Below are positions 17,688 to 26,976 of a stretch of DNA of 64,000 bases, piece by piece. This stretch comes from Prochlorococcus marinus str. MIT 9312 (GTDB taxonomy: Bacteria; Cyanobacteriota; Cyanobacteriia; PCC-6307; Cyanobiaceae): positions 248,001 to 312,000 of the forward strand of contig NC_007577.1 in assembly GCF_000012645.1 (NCBI RefSeq), in the 5' to 3' direction. The translations under genes were made by a program, and so were the position numbers. Under the pieces are notes generated by a model, which worked only from the letters and a program-made list of their open reading frames with translations, had not been told where the DNA came from and searched no databases. Within the stretch, counting starts at the first letter, position 1, and each line of letters begins with the position of its first letter.

Positions 17688-18524
17688 ATGCAAGATTTAG
17701 AAAAAAATTTTTGGCTTGAAACATTTGATTGTTTTTCTGTTTCTGGAAAAGATGCTAAAAAATTTTTAAATGGAATTACTACAGGCAATATTTTAAATTC
17801 AGAAAATAAAGTTACTAAGACTTGTTGGTTAACTCCAACTGGAATTTTAAGGTCACTAATTGAGATTATTTTTTTAGAAAAAAGCTTAGAAGTAATTATC
17901 TTAGCCGGCAACATAAATGAAATAATTGATTATTTTAATCAAATAATTTTCCCAGCTGATGATGTACTTATAAGTGAACCTTTCTCGATAAATAGAATTC
18001 AGGAAATTGATGAAATTAGTTCATGGAGGACTTACCAACCTATTTTCTTTAAGAAAAATGATAAAGAATTTGAAATATATAAAAATAAACTAAATTTGTT
18101 GAATTCTAATGATTTAAAACTTTGGAAGGTTAATCAGGCTATACCCTCCTTAGATATGGAAATTAATGGGAAAAATAATCCTCTTGAGTTGGGATTGCAA
18201 GATCTTATAGACTTTAATAAAGGCTGCTTCTTAGGACAAGAAACAATGTCAAAAATAAAAAACGTTTCTTCTTTAAAACAGGAAATAAGAGTTTGGCAAT
18301 CATTTGATTCTAATTTGAATTTCGAATATGAAGATAAAAATTTATATACAAATCCTGCCAAAGAAAATTCTGTCGGCGTAATAACTAGTATTCACAAATC
18401 TGATCATCATATAAAAGGCTTAGCTATGATAAAAAAGAAATATTTAGAAGAGGTAAGTTATTTTTATTCAGAAATTTTTGGAAAAGTTATTATAAATAAA
18501 TCTGTAGGATCAATTTTCCTTTAA
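17688..18524 (+). CDS. ygfZ: YgfZ/GcvT-like folate-binding protein
   Basis: A 278-residue member of the GcvT-fold family related to YgfZ/IBA57, which helps maintain or repair certain iron-sulfur proteins with the help of folate. The signature KGCFLGQETMSKI at about 179-191 corresponds to the conserved K-G-C-Y-x-G-Q-E motif with its reactive cysteine. Glycine cleavage is unlikely given the motif. It is 11 bases behind pyrE and ends overlapping the nuclease gene by four bases on the other strand. Confidence 0.85.
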   Translation: MQDLEKNFWLETFDCFSVSGKDAKKFLNGITTGNILNSENKVTKTCWLTPTGILRSLIEIIFLEKSLEVIILAGNINEIIDYFNQIIFPADDVLISEPFSINRIQEIDEISSWRTYQPIFFKKNDKEFEIYKNKLNLLNSNDLKLWKVNQAIPSLDMEINGKNNPLELGLQDLIDFNKGCFLGQETMSKIKNVSSLKQEIRVWQSFDSNLNFEYEDKNLYTNPAKENSVGVITSIHKSDHHIKGLAMIKKKYLEEVSYFYSEIFGKVIINKSVGSIFL

Positions 18525-19939
18525 TTTTTTTTTAACTGATTTTTGAATAAAAATTTTGCAATATGTAGTGTAGCTAAACAATCATCTTTATTATATTTGA
18601 TAATTTTTTTTAAAAATACTTCGTTTTCGGTAAGTTGGTATTGAATCCACCAGTAAAGGGCTTTAGATCCGTTTACATCTTTCTGTTCCCATTCAAAACC
18701 TAGCCAATTAGAGACTGTTTTTAAGCTATAATTTTTTATTGGTAATATCCAGGATTTTCTTATTAAGGTATGTAAGTCGATAAACCTTGATTTAAGAAAC
18801 TCAATTTCCTCAATTCTTAAATTTAATTTTTTAGCAATATTAATTATTGCTATTTTTTCAGTCTCTCCGTAATGTAAAACTGGCCATTCCTTATTAGAAA
18901 AAAGCATTTTAATAATTTGATTGTGAGATTCCTCTTTATTATTTTTGAGATTTAAAATTGGTTCATAAATTCGAACTTCTTTTTTTGTAGATAAATTATT
19001 TATTTTTAAAAATCCATATAAAAAGTCATGCCTAACGTCTGGATTAGACTCTATATCAAAGATATAAAATCCTGAACTTGTTTTTTCTATCAGATCATAA
19101 GAATTATTATTATTAGAAATGCAAAATGGTTTTCCAGAAATATATGCTTGTGCTTGCTTTATAAATTTGGAGGCTTTTTCATACTTTTGATCTTTAAATT
19201 TAGATAACTTATCTCCAAGTTCTTTTTCGTTATATGAAGATAATTCTTGAATATTAGATATCCCATTTGCCTTAAGTAATAAGGCAGTTTTAGATCCTAT
19301 TCCATCTATATCTGAAAGATATCCATTTTCTTTTGCTTCTTTGTTACAAAAATTTTGCCATGAACAAATAGTACATTTTTTTCTATCTTGGGTTATCTCT
19401 GGAATAAATCCCTCCAAGGATGCATTCAGATTTAGTAAAACATTAAAAACCTTTTTTCTTAATTTCTTATTTAAATAAATTTCTTCAATACTAACTTTAT
19501 TACCAAAACTTGAAATTACCAATCCTTTTTCAATTTTAGATTCTTGAAAAGTTTCTAATATAATCGAACTAAAAGCTAAGTCGAATAAATGTTCTTTAGT
19601 AGTTTTGTGGCCTAATTTATAAACAGCAGGTAGATATTTATATGTTCCCCATTTACTCCTACCATTAGTTTTTACAAGTAATTGGGGTTGTATCTCTACA
19701 TTAAGATTTTGGAATAAATTTTTTTTGATTTTAAGTCCAATTACCCCTTGAGAGCCCTTTTTGCAGGCTTTTAATCCTGTATATATATCACCATTACAAA
19801 ACTCGGAGAAAATGTGATACTGATTAATTTTATCTATGGCTTTATGCGGAGACCAAATTTCACAAGATTTATTACCTTTAAAATCTAGCCAAGCCTTTCT
19901 TTTGCATCTTATAAAACTTTTTAAATAAAGAGTATTCAA
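18521..19939 (-). CDS. TM0106-type RecB-like nuclease with RNase H-like domain
   Basis: A 472-residue putative nuclease. The N-terminal half resembles the RecB/Cas4-like PD-(D/E)XK fold and ends with cysteines 189, 192 and 198 (CTICSWQNFC), which with Cys12 could hold an iron-sulfur cluster as in Cas4/AddB. A helix-hairpin-helix-like stretch DIDGIGSKTALLLKANGI lies at about 210-227. The C-terminal RNase H-like domain starts with FDIES (Asp295, Glu297) and ends with YNKDDCLATL. The architecture fits the TM0106 family of predicted nucleases with unknown role. The start is TTG at 19939. No CRISPR array is present nearby. Confidence 0.78.
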   Translation of the reverse strand: MNTLYLKSFIRCKRKAWLDFKGNKSCEIWSPHKAIDKINQYHIFSEFCNGDIYTGLKACKKGSQGVIGLKIKKNLFQNLNVEIQPQLLVKTNGRSKWGTYKYLPAVYKLGHKTTKEHLFDLAFSSIILETFQESKIEKGLVISSFGNKVSIEEIYLNKKLRKKVFNVLLNLNASLEGFIPEITQDRKKCTICSWQNFCNKEAKENGYLSDIDGIGSKTALLLKANGISNIQELSSYNEKELGDKLSKFKDQKYEKASKFIKQAQAYISGKPFCISNNNNSYDLIEKTSSGFYIFDIESNPDVRHDFLYGFLKINNLSTKKEVRIYEPILNLKNNKEESHNQIIKMLFSNKEWPVLHYGETEKIAIINIAKKLNLRIEEIEFLKSRFIDLHTLIRKSWILPIKNYSLKTVSNWLGFEWEQKDVNGSKALYWWIQYQLTENEVFLKKIIKYNKDDCLATLHIAKFLFKNQLKKN

Positions 19940-20018
19940 ATTATTTTGAAGCTTAGTTTTAAAAATTACTTATATAAATTAATATAGATAATTAAAACAA
20001 ATAAAGGAACTTTTAAAT

Positions 20019-21473
20019 TTGGCAGGTGAAACATTAGATAACATAAAATTTGGAACTGATGGGTGGAGAGGAATTATTGGATTTGATTTTAATATTTCCA
20101 ATCTTTCAAGGGTTGTAGTGGCGGCATGCCAGGAGTTGCATTATCAATTTCATAAAGAAGTTAATTCAAAGAAAATTTTAATTGGATATGATCGTAGATT
20201 TATGGCAATTGAATTTGCCAAGCAAATAGTTCCTTTCGTAAAAGGATGTGGTTTTGAACCTATCTTGTCTAATAGTTTTGTTACAACGCCTTCTTGTAGT
20301 TTTTATGCTAAAGAAATGAATTGTTTGGGAGCTTTAGTTATTACAGCAAGTCATAATCCATACAATTGGTTGGGTCTAAAAATAAAAAGTTTTAATGGAT
20401 GTTCTGTTGATGAATCTTTTACAACTGAAATTGAAAAAAGATTAATGCTTGGTAATGCAATTGATAAACTAGAGGATTCATATGAAATTGCGGATGTTAA
20501 GAAGTTACATTTAGATAGAATTAAATCTCTTTTTGATATTGAATTTATTGCTAATCAATTGAAAAAAATGAATATGAGGATTTTTGTCGATTCTATGCAT
20601 GGTTCAGCTGCAAAATGCATAGCTGAGATTTTTGGTGGTAATGATTCAGAAGTAGTTTCAGAAATTAGAGAAGATGCTGATCCTTTTTTTGGAGGAAATC
20701 CTCCCGAGCCTCTTTTAAATTATTTAGATGACTTAAATGAAACACTTATAAAAAATTCAAAAAATGAAGTAAAAACTTTAGGAATTATATTTGATGGAGA
20801 TGGTGACAGAATTGCGGCAATTGATGAAAAAGGTAGATACTGTAGTACACAAGATTTATTACCATACTTTATTAGCTATTTGGGAGAAATTAACCATAAT
20901 TCTTATCCAGTTTTAAAGACTGTTAGTGGTTCAGATATTATTAAAAATATATCAGAGAGCCAAAATAGAGATGTTTTTGAACTTCCAGTTGGCTTTAAAT
21001 ATATTGCTGAAAAAATGATTAAAGAGAAAATATTTATTGGAGGAGAGGAATCTGGGGGAGTTGGTTTTGGTAACTTTATGCCTGAAAGAGATGCTCTATA
21101 TGCAGCGATAGTTTTATTAAATGGAATTGCTGAAAAATCTCAATATTTATATGAAACTTTAGATGAAATTCAAAAAGATTTTGGACCAAGTGTTTATAAA
21201 AGAATTGATATTAAATTTCCAAATCAGTCAGAAAAAAATAACGTAAAAGAATTTATCATAGATAATATTCCTGAGAATATTAATAATCACAAGTTAAAAA
21301 GTATCTCAAAGATTGATGGAATAAAGTTGAGAATTGATAAAAATTTTTGGCTTCTTTTTAGGTTTTCAGGAACGGAACCTCTTTTAAGGTTATATTGTGA
21401 AGCACCAAAAGAATCTTATTTAGATGAGTTATTAGAGTGGGGTCAAGTATTTATAAATTTGGCAGGAAAATAA
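20019..21473 (+). CDS. Phosphoglucomutase/phosphomannomutase
   Basis: A 484-residue alpha-D-phosphohexomutase. The phospho-serine loop ITASHNPYNWLG has Ser111, the magnesium loop is IFDGDGDRIAAID at about 250-262, the sugar-binding GGEESGG lies near 345, and the phosphate-binding RFSGTEPLLRLY is close to the C-terminus. All four domain signatures are intact. It most likely interconverts glucose-1-P and glucose-6-P (or the mannose forms) for glycogen and envelope sugars. The start is TTG at 20019. rdgB begins two bases after its stop. Confidence 0.9.
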   Translation: MAGETLDNIKFGTDGWRGIIGFDFNISNLSRVVVAACQELHYQFHKEVNSKKILIGYDRRFMAIEFAKQIVPFVKGCGFEPILSNSFVTTPSCSFYAKEMNCLGALVITASHNPYNWLGLKIKSFNGCSVDESFTTEIEKRLMLGNAIDKLEDSYEIADVKKLHLDRIKSLFDIEFIANQLKKMNMRIFVDSMHGSAAKCIAEIFGGNDSEVVSEIREDADPFFGGNPPEPLLNYLDDLNETLIKNSKNEVKTLGIIFDGDGDRIAAIDEKGRYCSTQDLLPYFISYLGEINHNSYPVLKTVSGSDIIKNISESQNRDVFELPVGFKYIAEKMIKEKIFIGGEESGGVGFGNFMPERDALYAAIVLLNGIAEKSQYLYETLDEIQKDFGPSVYKRIDIKFPNQSEKNNVKEFIIDNIPENINNHKLKSISKIDGIKLRIDKNFWLLFRFSGTEPLLRLYCEAPKESYLDELLEWGQVFINLAGK

Positions 21474-21475
21474 GG

Positions 21476-22051
21476 ATGAAAAATTTATATTTAGCGAGTA
21501 AGAATAAAGGTAAAATTGAAGAATATAAGAAATTGCTTGCTGGAGTTAATTGTAAATTATTACTCCAGCCAGAATCATTAGAAGTTGAAGAGGATGGAAT
21601 GACATTTCGAGATAATGCAATTAAAAAAGCGAGTGAAGTTTCTAGAAAAACAAATAATTTCTCAATAGCTGATGATTCAGGAATTTGTATTGAAGCACTA
21701 GATGGTAAGCCTGGCATTTACTCATCTAGATATGCAGAAAATGATCAGAAGAGAATTGAACGAGTTTTAAAAGAACTTGATGGAGTTCAAAGTAGAAGTG
21801 CTTTCTTTATTGCCAATATTTGTGTTTGTTCCCCAAATGGTGAAGTGATTATTGAATCTGAGGCCAAATGTCATGGCAATATTATTTTAAACCCGAGAGG
21901 GAAAGGTGGTTTTGGGTATGACCCAATTTTTGAGGAGAGTTCTACCAGATTAACTTTTGCAGAAATGAATAATGATATTAAAGACTCTTGTAGTCATAGA
22001 GGTAAAGCATTAAAAAAAATTATTCCAGATTTAATTGAAATTTTTTCTTAA
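21476..22051 (+). CDS. rdgB: dITP/XTP pyrophosphatase (RdgB/HAM1 family)
   Basis: Hydrolyses dITP, XTP and related non-canonical nucleotides to keep them out of DNA and RNA. The ATG at 21476 gives MKNLYLASKNKGKIEEYKKL, the normal family start with the SxNxxK motif. A longer reading that begins inside the mutase gene adds 13 unrelated residues and was not used. Further motifs are ADDSGICIEALDGKPGIYSSR and GGFGYDPIF, and SHRGKAL lies near the end. Length is 191 residues. It follows the mutase gene by two bases and is convergent with the carotenoid oxygenase gene. Confidence 0.95.
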   Translation: MKNLYLASKNKGKIEEYKKLLAGVNCKLLLQPESLEVEEDGMTFRDNAIKKASEVSRKTNNFSIADDSGICIEALDGKPGIYSSRYAENDQKRIERVLKELDGVQSRSAFFIANICVCSPNGEVIIESEAKCHGNIILNPRGKGGFGYDPIFEESSTRLTFAEMNNDIKDSCSHRGKALKKIIPDLIEIFS

Positions 22052-22053
22052 AT

Positions 22054-23577
22054 TCAATTAACCCAAGATCCATGAAGGCCATGAGGAATTGAAATGGGTA
22101 ATTCATAAACAGCTAATTCTTTTAAGTCTTTTGCATCTAATATCACTAAATCGCTTCCTCTTCTTTCTCCGTTCCATAAAAGTATAAACAAAAATCCCTC
22201 ATCTTCCTTAGAGGAGTTTTCTGATGGAACCATGATTGGTTCACTTACGAATCCACTTGGACCAGCTGACCAAGAAATCTCTTCCTTAGATGTTAAATTT
22301 ATTTTTTTTATTGCTTGCAGTGGAGCGTTCCCCATCTTTTGAGATGTGCTTGCCATCCAACTAAAAGTTGCTGTTAATCCTAAGTTTTTAGGATTAACAA
22401 CAGCAAATTCACAACATTGTTCACTTAAAGTTTCAAGTTCACTAGTTTTTTTCTTTAGATCGATAATTGATCTTTTCAGTTTTCCTTCTGGATATTTATC
22501 AAAGTCAATATCCCTAAAATTCTCGTCTGGACCAACTGATGGAAAATCATCATAAAAAATACTATCTAATATGATTTTGGAATCTTTTTCAAATGCATTT
22601 ACATGATGAAAAACGAATCCTTCTGGAGCATCTATTGTTAGCGGTGGCTGACCTCTAAATAATCCACTTTCTCTGGGGATGATAAAAAACTTTGCCTTTT
22701 TATTTGGGTTTGACTTTAGACATTGAGCTGCTCCTCTTTGGCCCATTACAAATGGAAGAGGATTGAAATCAATAGCATTCTGTAAAAATATTGCCCAATT
22801 AGTTGTAATTGCGAAATCATGAAGGAATGCAAAGCCATTAAGGGTATCTTTTCTGTCGAAAATGAGCTCTCCAGAATTTGTACCAGCATTATTAAATTCC
22901 ATTAATCTAATGGTACTTTTTGGCCCGGTTTGTACTCCAAAAGTGACTAAAAGTTCTGAAGATGCATTTGAATTTAGGTCTGTTTTGGGATGGGCACTAA
23001 ATGCTTCGTTAGGCTTGAGTACCCCTTTTAATGTTGTTAAACCAATAGTGTTAAGACTATCAGGATCCATTGCATGTGGACCGGCTGCTTCCCATAATGC
23101 GAGAATTTCATCTCCTAATTTAACAACATGAGTATTAGCGATATTCTTGAATTTTAGATCTAATGCATTATTTAGAATTCCTCCATTTTTTTGTGTCCCA
23201 AATACACCTCTATAAATAAATTTATTTATTTTTTCTTCTTCCAAATAGCCTTTAGTTTTAACAAATCTATTTGTTAAAAATGGCTGACCATTTTCGAATT
23301 TTATGGAAGTTATCATTCCATCACCATCAAATGGATGATGAACCCATTGTCCACCTCTCTCTAATATTCCTGGTCCATTTCTTAATAATGTTCCATTTAA
23401 ATTTTTTATATTATTACCTTTGCTAATTTTTAGAGGCTCCTTGGTTAGCTCCTTTTCTACATTTTGATACGCACTTGACCAATCTTCTTTATTAAAACTT
23501 TTAAATTTATCAATTTTTTTATCTTGTAAATTAGTCACAACAAAATAATTACTCCTTTTATTTTCGCCAAAAATCAA
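22054..23577 (-). CDS. Carotenoid cleavage oxygenase (RPE65/CCD family)
   Basis: A 507-residue non-haem iron oxygenase of the carotenoid cleavage family. The family start NGTLLRNGPGILERGG is at about 64-79 and is followed by HPFDGDGMI. Candidate iron ligands are the histidines in the segments FSAHPKTD, FLHDFAITTNW, FHHVNAF and, at the C-terminus, SIPHGLHGSWV. The substrate (beta-carotene, apocarotenals or others) cannot be told, and no rhodopsin gene is in the window. The start is TTG at 23577. It is the third gene of a tight fabI-hisB series (33 bases after hisB). Confidence 0.9.
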   Translation of the reverse strand: MIFGENKRSNYFVVTNLQDKKIDKFKSFNKEDWSSAYQNVEKELTKEPLKISKGNNIKNLNGTLLRNGPGILERGGQWVHHPFDGDGMITSIKFENGQPFLTNRFVKTKGYLEEEKINKFIYRGVFGTQKNGGILNNALDLKFKNIANTHVVKLGDEILALWEAAGPHAMDPDSLNTIGLTTLKGVLKPNEAFSAHPKTDLNSNASSELLVTFGVQTGPKSTIRLMEFNNAGTNSGELIFDRKDTLNGFAFLHDFAITTNWAIFLQNAIDFNPLPFVMGQRGAAQCLKSNPNKKAKFFIIPRESGLFRGQPPLTIDAPEGFVFHHVNAFEKDSKIILDSIFYDDFPSVGPDENFRDIDFDKYPEGKLKRSIIDLKKKTSELETLSEQCCEFAVVNPKNLGLTATFSWMASTSQKMGNAPLQAIKKINLTSKEEISWSAGPSGFVSEPIMVPSENSSKEDEGFLFILLWNGERRGSDLVILDAKDLKELAVYELPISIPHGLHGSWVN

Positions 23578-23610
23578 CTGAATTGTGGCTGATTCGAAAA
23601 AATTGCTATT

Positions 23611-24216
23611 TTATTGATTTTCTAGCATTCCTTTACTGCTTGGAATTGAATCAGATCTTCTTAGATCTATTTCGGTAGCCATTCTCATTGCTCTTGAAAA
23701 AGCTTTAAAGCAAGCCTCAACTATATGATGTGAATTGCTACCTCTTATTTGATTAATATGCAGAGTAATACCACTGTTATTTACAAAGGCAATAAAAAAC
23801 TCTTTTACTAGTTCAGTATCATAATTGCCAATTCTAGGAGCTTTTAACTGAAGATCATAAGATAGATGTGGTCTGCCGGAACAGTCTAAAGTCACTTGAA
23901 CTAATGCCTCATCTAATGGAGCAAAGAAATGTCCAAATCTACTTATTCCTTTTCGTTCTCCCAAGGCTTTTGAAAATGCTTTGCCTAACGCGATTCCTAC
24001 ATCTTCATTTGTATGATGATCATCAATATGGGTATCTCCAATCGCTTTTATTTTTAAATCGAATAAACCATGACTGGATATTTGATGAAGCATATGATCT
24101 AAGAATGGTATCCCGGTTTCAATCTCGGAAATCCCATTCCCATCTAAGTTTATCAATACAGAAATATCTGTTTCATTCGTTTTTCTTTTTATTTCAGATT
24201 GCCTTAGAGATGACAT
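23611..24216 (-). CDS. hisB: Imidazoleglycerol-phosphate dehydratase
   Basis: Sixth step of histidine synthesis. The 201 residues form the monofunctional enzyme without the phosphatase domain. The duplicated manganese-binding motifs are visible as [13 protein letters not shown] at about 39-51 with [11 protein letters not shown] at 65-75, and [17 protein letters not shown] near 158. It starts with ATG 20 bases after fabI. Confidence 0.97.
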
Positions 24217-24236
24217 TTTTATGCAAAAAATTTAGT

Positions 24237-25019
24237 TTACATTCCATTAATGCAGTAACCCGCATCAACATAAATTGTTTGGCCTGAAATGCCGCTAGAG
24301 AGATCACTTAATAAAAAAGCAGCAGTATTACCGACTTCCGTTTGAGTGACTGTTCTGCGTAAAGGAGCTTTTTCTTCAACATTGTGAATCATATCTAAAA
24401 TGCCACCTATAGCAGAACTTGCAAGTGTTCTTATTGGTCCTGCACTTATTGCATTGACTCTAACTTGTTTTTCGGGTCCAAGTTCAGCAGAAAGATATCT
24501 TACTGAGGCTTCCAAGGCTGCTTTGGCAACTCCCATTACGTTGTAATTAGGAATCGCCCTCTCTGATCCTAAATAAGTTAAGGAGACAACTCCAGCACCA
24601 TCACTAAAAAGTGGTTTTGCTGCTTTACATAAAGGTGCTAATGAATATGCACTTATATTAAGGGCTCTATCAAAACCCTCTGATGAGGTAGCACTATAAT
24701 CTCCAATCAATTCGTCGCGACCTGCAAATGCCAAGCAGTGAACTAGACCGTCAATTCCCCCCCAATTGTTTTTAATATTTTCAAAGATTTCTTCTATTTG
24801 AGCTGGATTTTGAACATCAAGAGGCAAAAATAAAGATGGGTTTAATGGTTCAGTTAGTTCTCTGACTTTAGATTCGAATCTTCCTTTATCGTCAGGCAAA
24901 TATGTTATTCCAAGTTCTGCGCCAGCTTTTGAAAGTTGTTGAGCTATACCCCATGCTATTGAACGATTGTTGGCAATTCCTGTAACGAGAATTTTTTTGC
25001 CAGTTAGATTTAGAAGCAT
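24237..25019 (-). CDS. fabI: Enoyl-[acyl-carrier-protein] reductase (NADH)
   Basis: Last step of each fatty-acid elongation cycle. A 260-residue short-chain dehydrogenase of the FabI type. The nucleotide-binding VTGIANNRSIAWGIAQQLS is at 13-31. The active-site pair Tyr-x6-Lys is in PNYNVMGVAKAAL at about 157-169. ISAGPIRTLASSAI precedes the substrate loop. It starts with ATG and leads the fabI-hisB-carotenoid oxygenase series. Confidence 0.96.
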   Translation of the reverse strand: MLLNLTGKKILVTGIANNRSIAWGIAQQLSKAGAELGITYLPDDKGRFESKVRELTEPLNPSLFLPLDVQNPAQIEEIFENIKNNWGGIDGLVHCLAFAGRDELIGDYSATSSEGFDRALNISAYSLAPLCKAAKPLFSDGAGVVSLTYLGSERAIPNYNVMGVAKAALEASVRYLSAELGPEKQVRVNAISAGPIRTLASSAIGGILDMIHNVEEKAPLRRTVTQTEVGNTAAFLLSDLSSGISGQTIYVDAGYCINGM

Positions 25020-25123
25020 TTTGTTTATTATTTATATTATTCTCCTATACAAAAGTACCTATCTTTACGGATTACTGCAAAATATACAATAATTTTCAAA
25101 TATAAGAAATATTTAATTTAAAT

Positions 25124-25717
25124 ATGGTCAGAACAAATTCTATGGTTTTGGAATTAGGTTTTCAATTACCTAATTTCGAAATGTTAAATGCTAATTCTTC
25201 AAATAATGAATATTTTAATTCTCATAATCTAGATAGTCGGCATTTACTTTTGATGTTTATTTGTGCCCATTGCCCATTTGTTAAGTATATTGAGAAACAA
25301 ATTTTCACCTTAAACAAAGAAATTGAGCATACAGTTCAAACAGTAGCAATTTCTAGTAATGATATTGTCACTCATCCTTCAGATTCTCCTAAAAATTTGA
25401 AATTACAAGCACAATCACTGGGATGGAGTTTCCCTTATCTATATGATGAAAATCAAAATTTTGCTAAGGAGTTAAAAGCAGCATGCACCCCAGATTTTTA
25501 TCTTTTTTCAAATAAAGGAAATGGTAATTTTTTATTGTATTATCATGGTCAATTAGATGATAGTAGACCAGGAAATAATATCCCTCTTTCAGGTGAAGAT
25601 TTGCGATCTGCTGTAAGAGATTTGAATCAAGATAATTCTTATCCTTTAAATCAGATTCCGTCTTTAGGTTGCAATATTAAATGGACTCCTGGTAAAGAAC
25701 CCAGTTGGTTTAAATGA
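25124..25717 (+). CDS. Thioredoxin-fold redoxin
   Basis: A 197-residue thioredoxin-fold protein of the AhpC/TSA-redoxin group. The active region LLMFICAHCPFVKYI has Cys47 and Cys50 (CAHC) at the start of the redox helix, and the cis-proline region is TPDFYLF at about 125-131. No signal peptide is visible, so it probably acts in the cytoplasm as a thiol oxidoreductase or peroxiredoxin-like enzyme; the partner is unknown. It diverges from fabI, 104 bases away. Confidence 0.82.
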   Translation: MVRTNSMVLELGFQLPNFEMLNANSSNNEYFNSHNLDSRHLLLMFICAHCPFVKYIEKQIFTLNKEIEHTVQTVAISSNDIVTHPSDSPKNLKLQAQSLGWSFPYLYDENQNFAKELKAACTPDFYLFSNKGNGNFLLYYHGQLDDSRPGNNIPLSGEDLRSAVRDLNQDNSYPLNQIPSLGCNIKWTPGKEPSWFK

Positions 25718-25770
25718 ATTAAAATGTTTTTTTACCCATAGAAATATGGTTTAGAGTTAATATATTCACT

Positions 25771-26976
25771 ATGCAGATACCTCCATTTACTTTAAATAGG
25801 CAGTACCAAGAAATTGGTTCTGAAATTGAGAGAGAAGTTTTAAAAGTTTTAAATGGTTGTCAATATATCAAAGGAGAAGAAGTTACCATTTTTGAAGAAA
25901 AATTTTCTAATCTGATTGGTGTTGAAAATACTATTGGATGTAACAGTGGAACTGATGCTTTAGTGTTAGCTTTGCGCGCATTAGATATTGGTGTGGGAGA
26001 CGAAGTTATTACCTCATCCTTTAGCTTTTTTGCAACTGCAGAGGCTATTAGTGCAGTTGGCGCTCACCCTGTTTTGGTAGATATAGATCCTGAGACTTAT
26101 CTTATTAATACTGAACTAATAGAACAGAAAATAAATTCAAATACCAAGGCAATTATGCCAGTTCATTTATTTGGTAATGCAGTGAATATGACCTTAATAA
26201 AATCATTGGCTAACAAATATGACTTAAAAGTAATCGAAGATTGTGCTCAGGCAACATGCACAATGTGGGAAAATTCCAAAGTTGGTAGTATCGGTGACAT
26301 AGGTTGTTTTAGCTTTTTCCCTACCAAGAATTTAGGGGCTGCTGGAGATGGTGGAGCAGTGACAACATCTGATCAGAAGATTGCAAGAAAAATTAGAGAA
26401 CTAGCTGTTCATGGTAGCCCAATAAGATATCACCATACTCAAATTGGATATAACAGCAGACTAGATACCATTCAAGCTGCCATATTAAATATCAAAATTA
26501 AATATATTTGTAAGTGGATTAATAATCGCCAAAAAATCGCTAATAATTACCTTGATTTATTAGAAAAAAATCCATTTATTAGTTTTCCTAAAATTAGCTC
26601 TGATTCAATTTCCCATTCTTGGAATCAATTTGTCATCAAATTAAGAAACGATAAATATTTTTTAAATGAAGATTTTTCGAATTTATTTGATACTGATTGC
26701 AAAAAATACTATTCCTTAAGGAATTTGGTAAAACAAAAGCTTTCTGAAAAAGGTATTAACTCAATTATCTATTACCCAATTCCAATACATGCACAAATAG
26801 CATACAAAAATAAAAATTTTTCTAGAACAAAACTTATTAATACAGAGAGGATTTGTACGGAAGTTCTCAGTCTTCCAATGTTTCCTGAAATTTCTTATGA
26901 AGAGCAAGTTTATGTCGCAGAAAATTTAAATAAAGTTTTAAAGAATTGCATAGAGGAAATTCAAATTTCAGCATAA
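25771..26976 (+). CDS. DegT/DnrJ/EryC1/StrS-family sugar aminotransferase
   Basis: A 401-residue PLP enzyme of the family that aminates keto-sugars bound to nucleotides for lipopolysaccharide or other surface glycans. CNSGTDALVLAL at 57-68 binds the PLP phosphate, EDCAQA holds the PLP-ring aspartate, and FFPTKNLGAAGDGG contains the internal aldimine Lys186. The product is an amino-sugar, but which one is unknown. No other glycan gene is adjacent. Its 3' end overlaps the photolyase gene by 16 bases on the opposite strand. Confidence 0.88.
   Translation: MQIPPFTLNRQYQEIGSEIEREVLKVLNGCQYIKGEEVTIFEEKFSNLIGVENTIGCNSGTDALVLALRALDIGVGDEVITSSFSFFATAEAISAVGAHPVLVDIDPETYLINTELIEQKINSNTKAIMPVHLFGNAVNMTLIKSLANKYDLKVIEDCAQATCTMWENSKVGSIGDIGCFSFFPTKNLGAAGDGGAVTTSDQKIARKIRELAVHGSPIRYHHTQIGYNSRLDTIQAAILNIKIKYICKWINNRQKIANNYLDLLEKNPFISFPKISSDSISHSWNQFVIKLRNDKYFLNEDFSNLFDTDCKKYYSLRNLVKQKLSEKGINSIIYYPIPIHAQIAYKNKNFSRTKLINTERICTEVLSLPMFPEISYEEQVYVAENLNKVLKNCIEEIQISA

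Noticed and set aside
18521-19939. Cas4-like nuclease as sign of a CRISPR system
   Set aside because: No direct-repeat array or other cas gene was seen in the window; the RNase H-like domain fits TM0106 rather than Cas4.
21437-21475. Upstream start for rdgB
   Set aside because: It would overlap the mutase gene and add residues foreign to the RdgB family; the ATG at 21476 gives the standard start.
23868-24287. Plus-strand frame of 139 codons
   Set aside because: It overlaps hisB and the end of fabI on the other strand, both certain genes; the reading has no plausible protein features.
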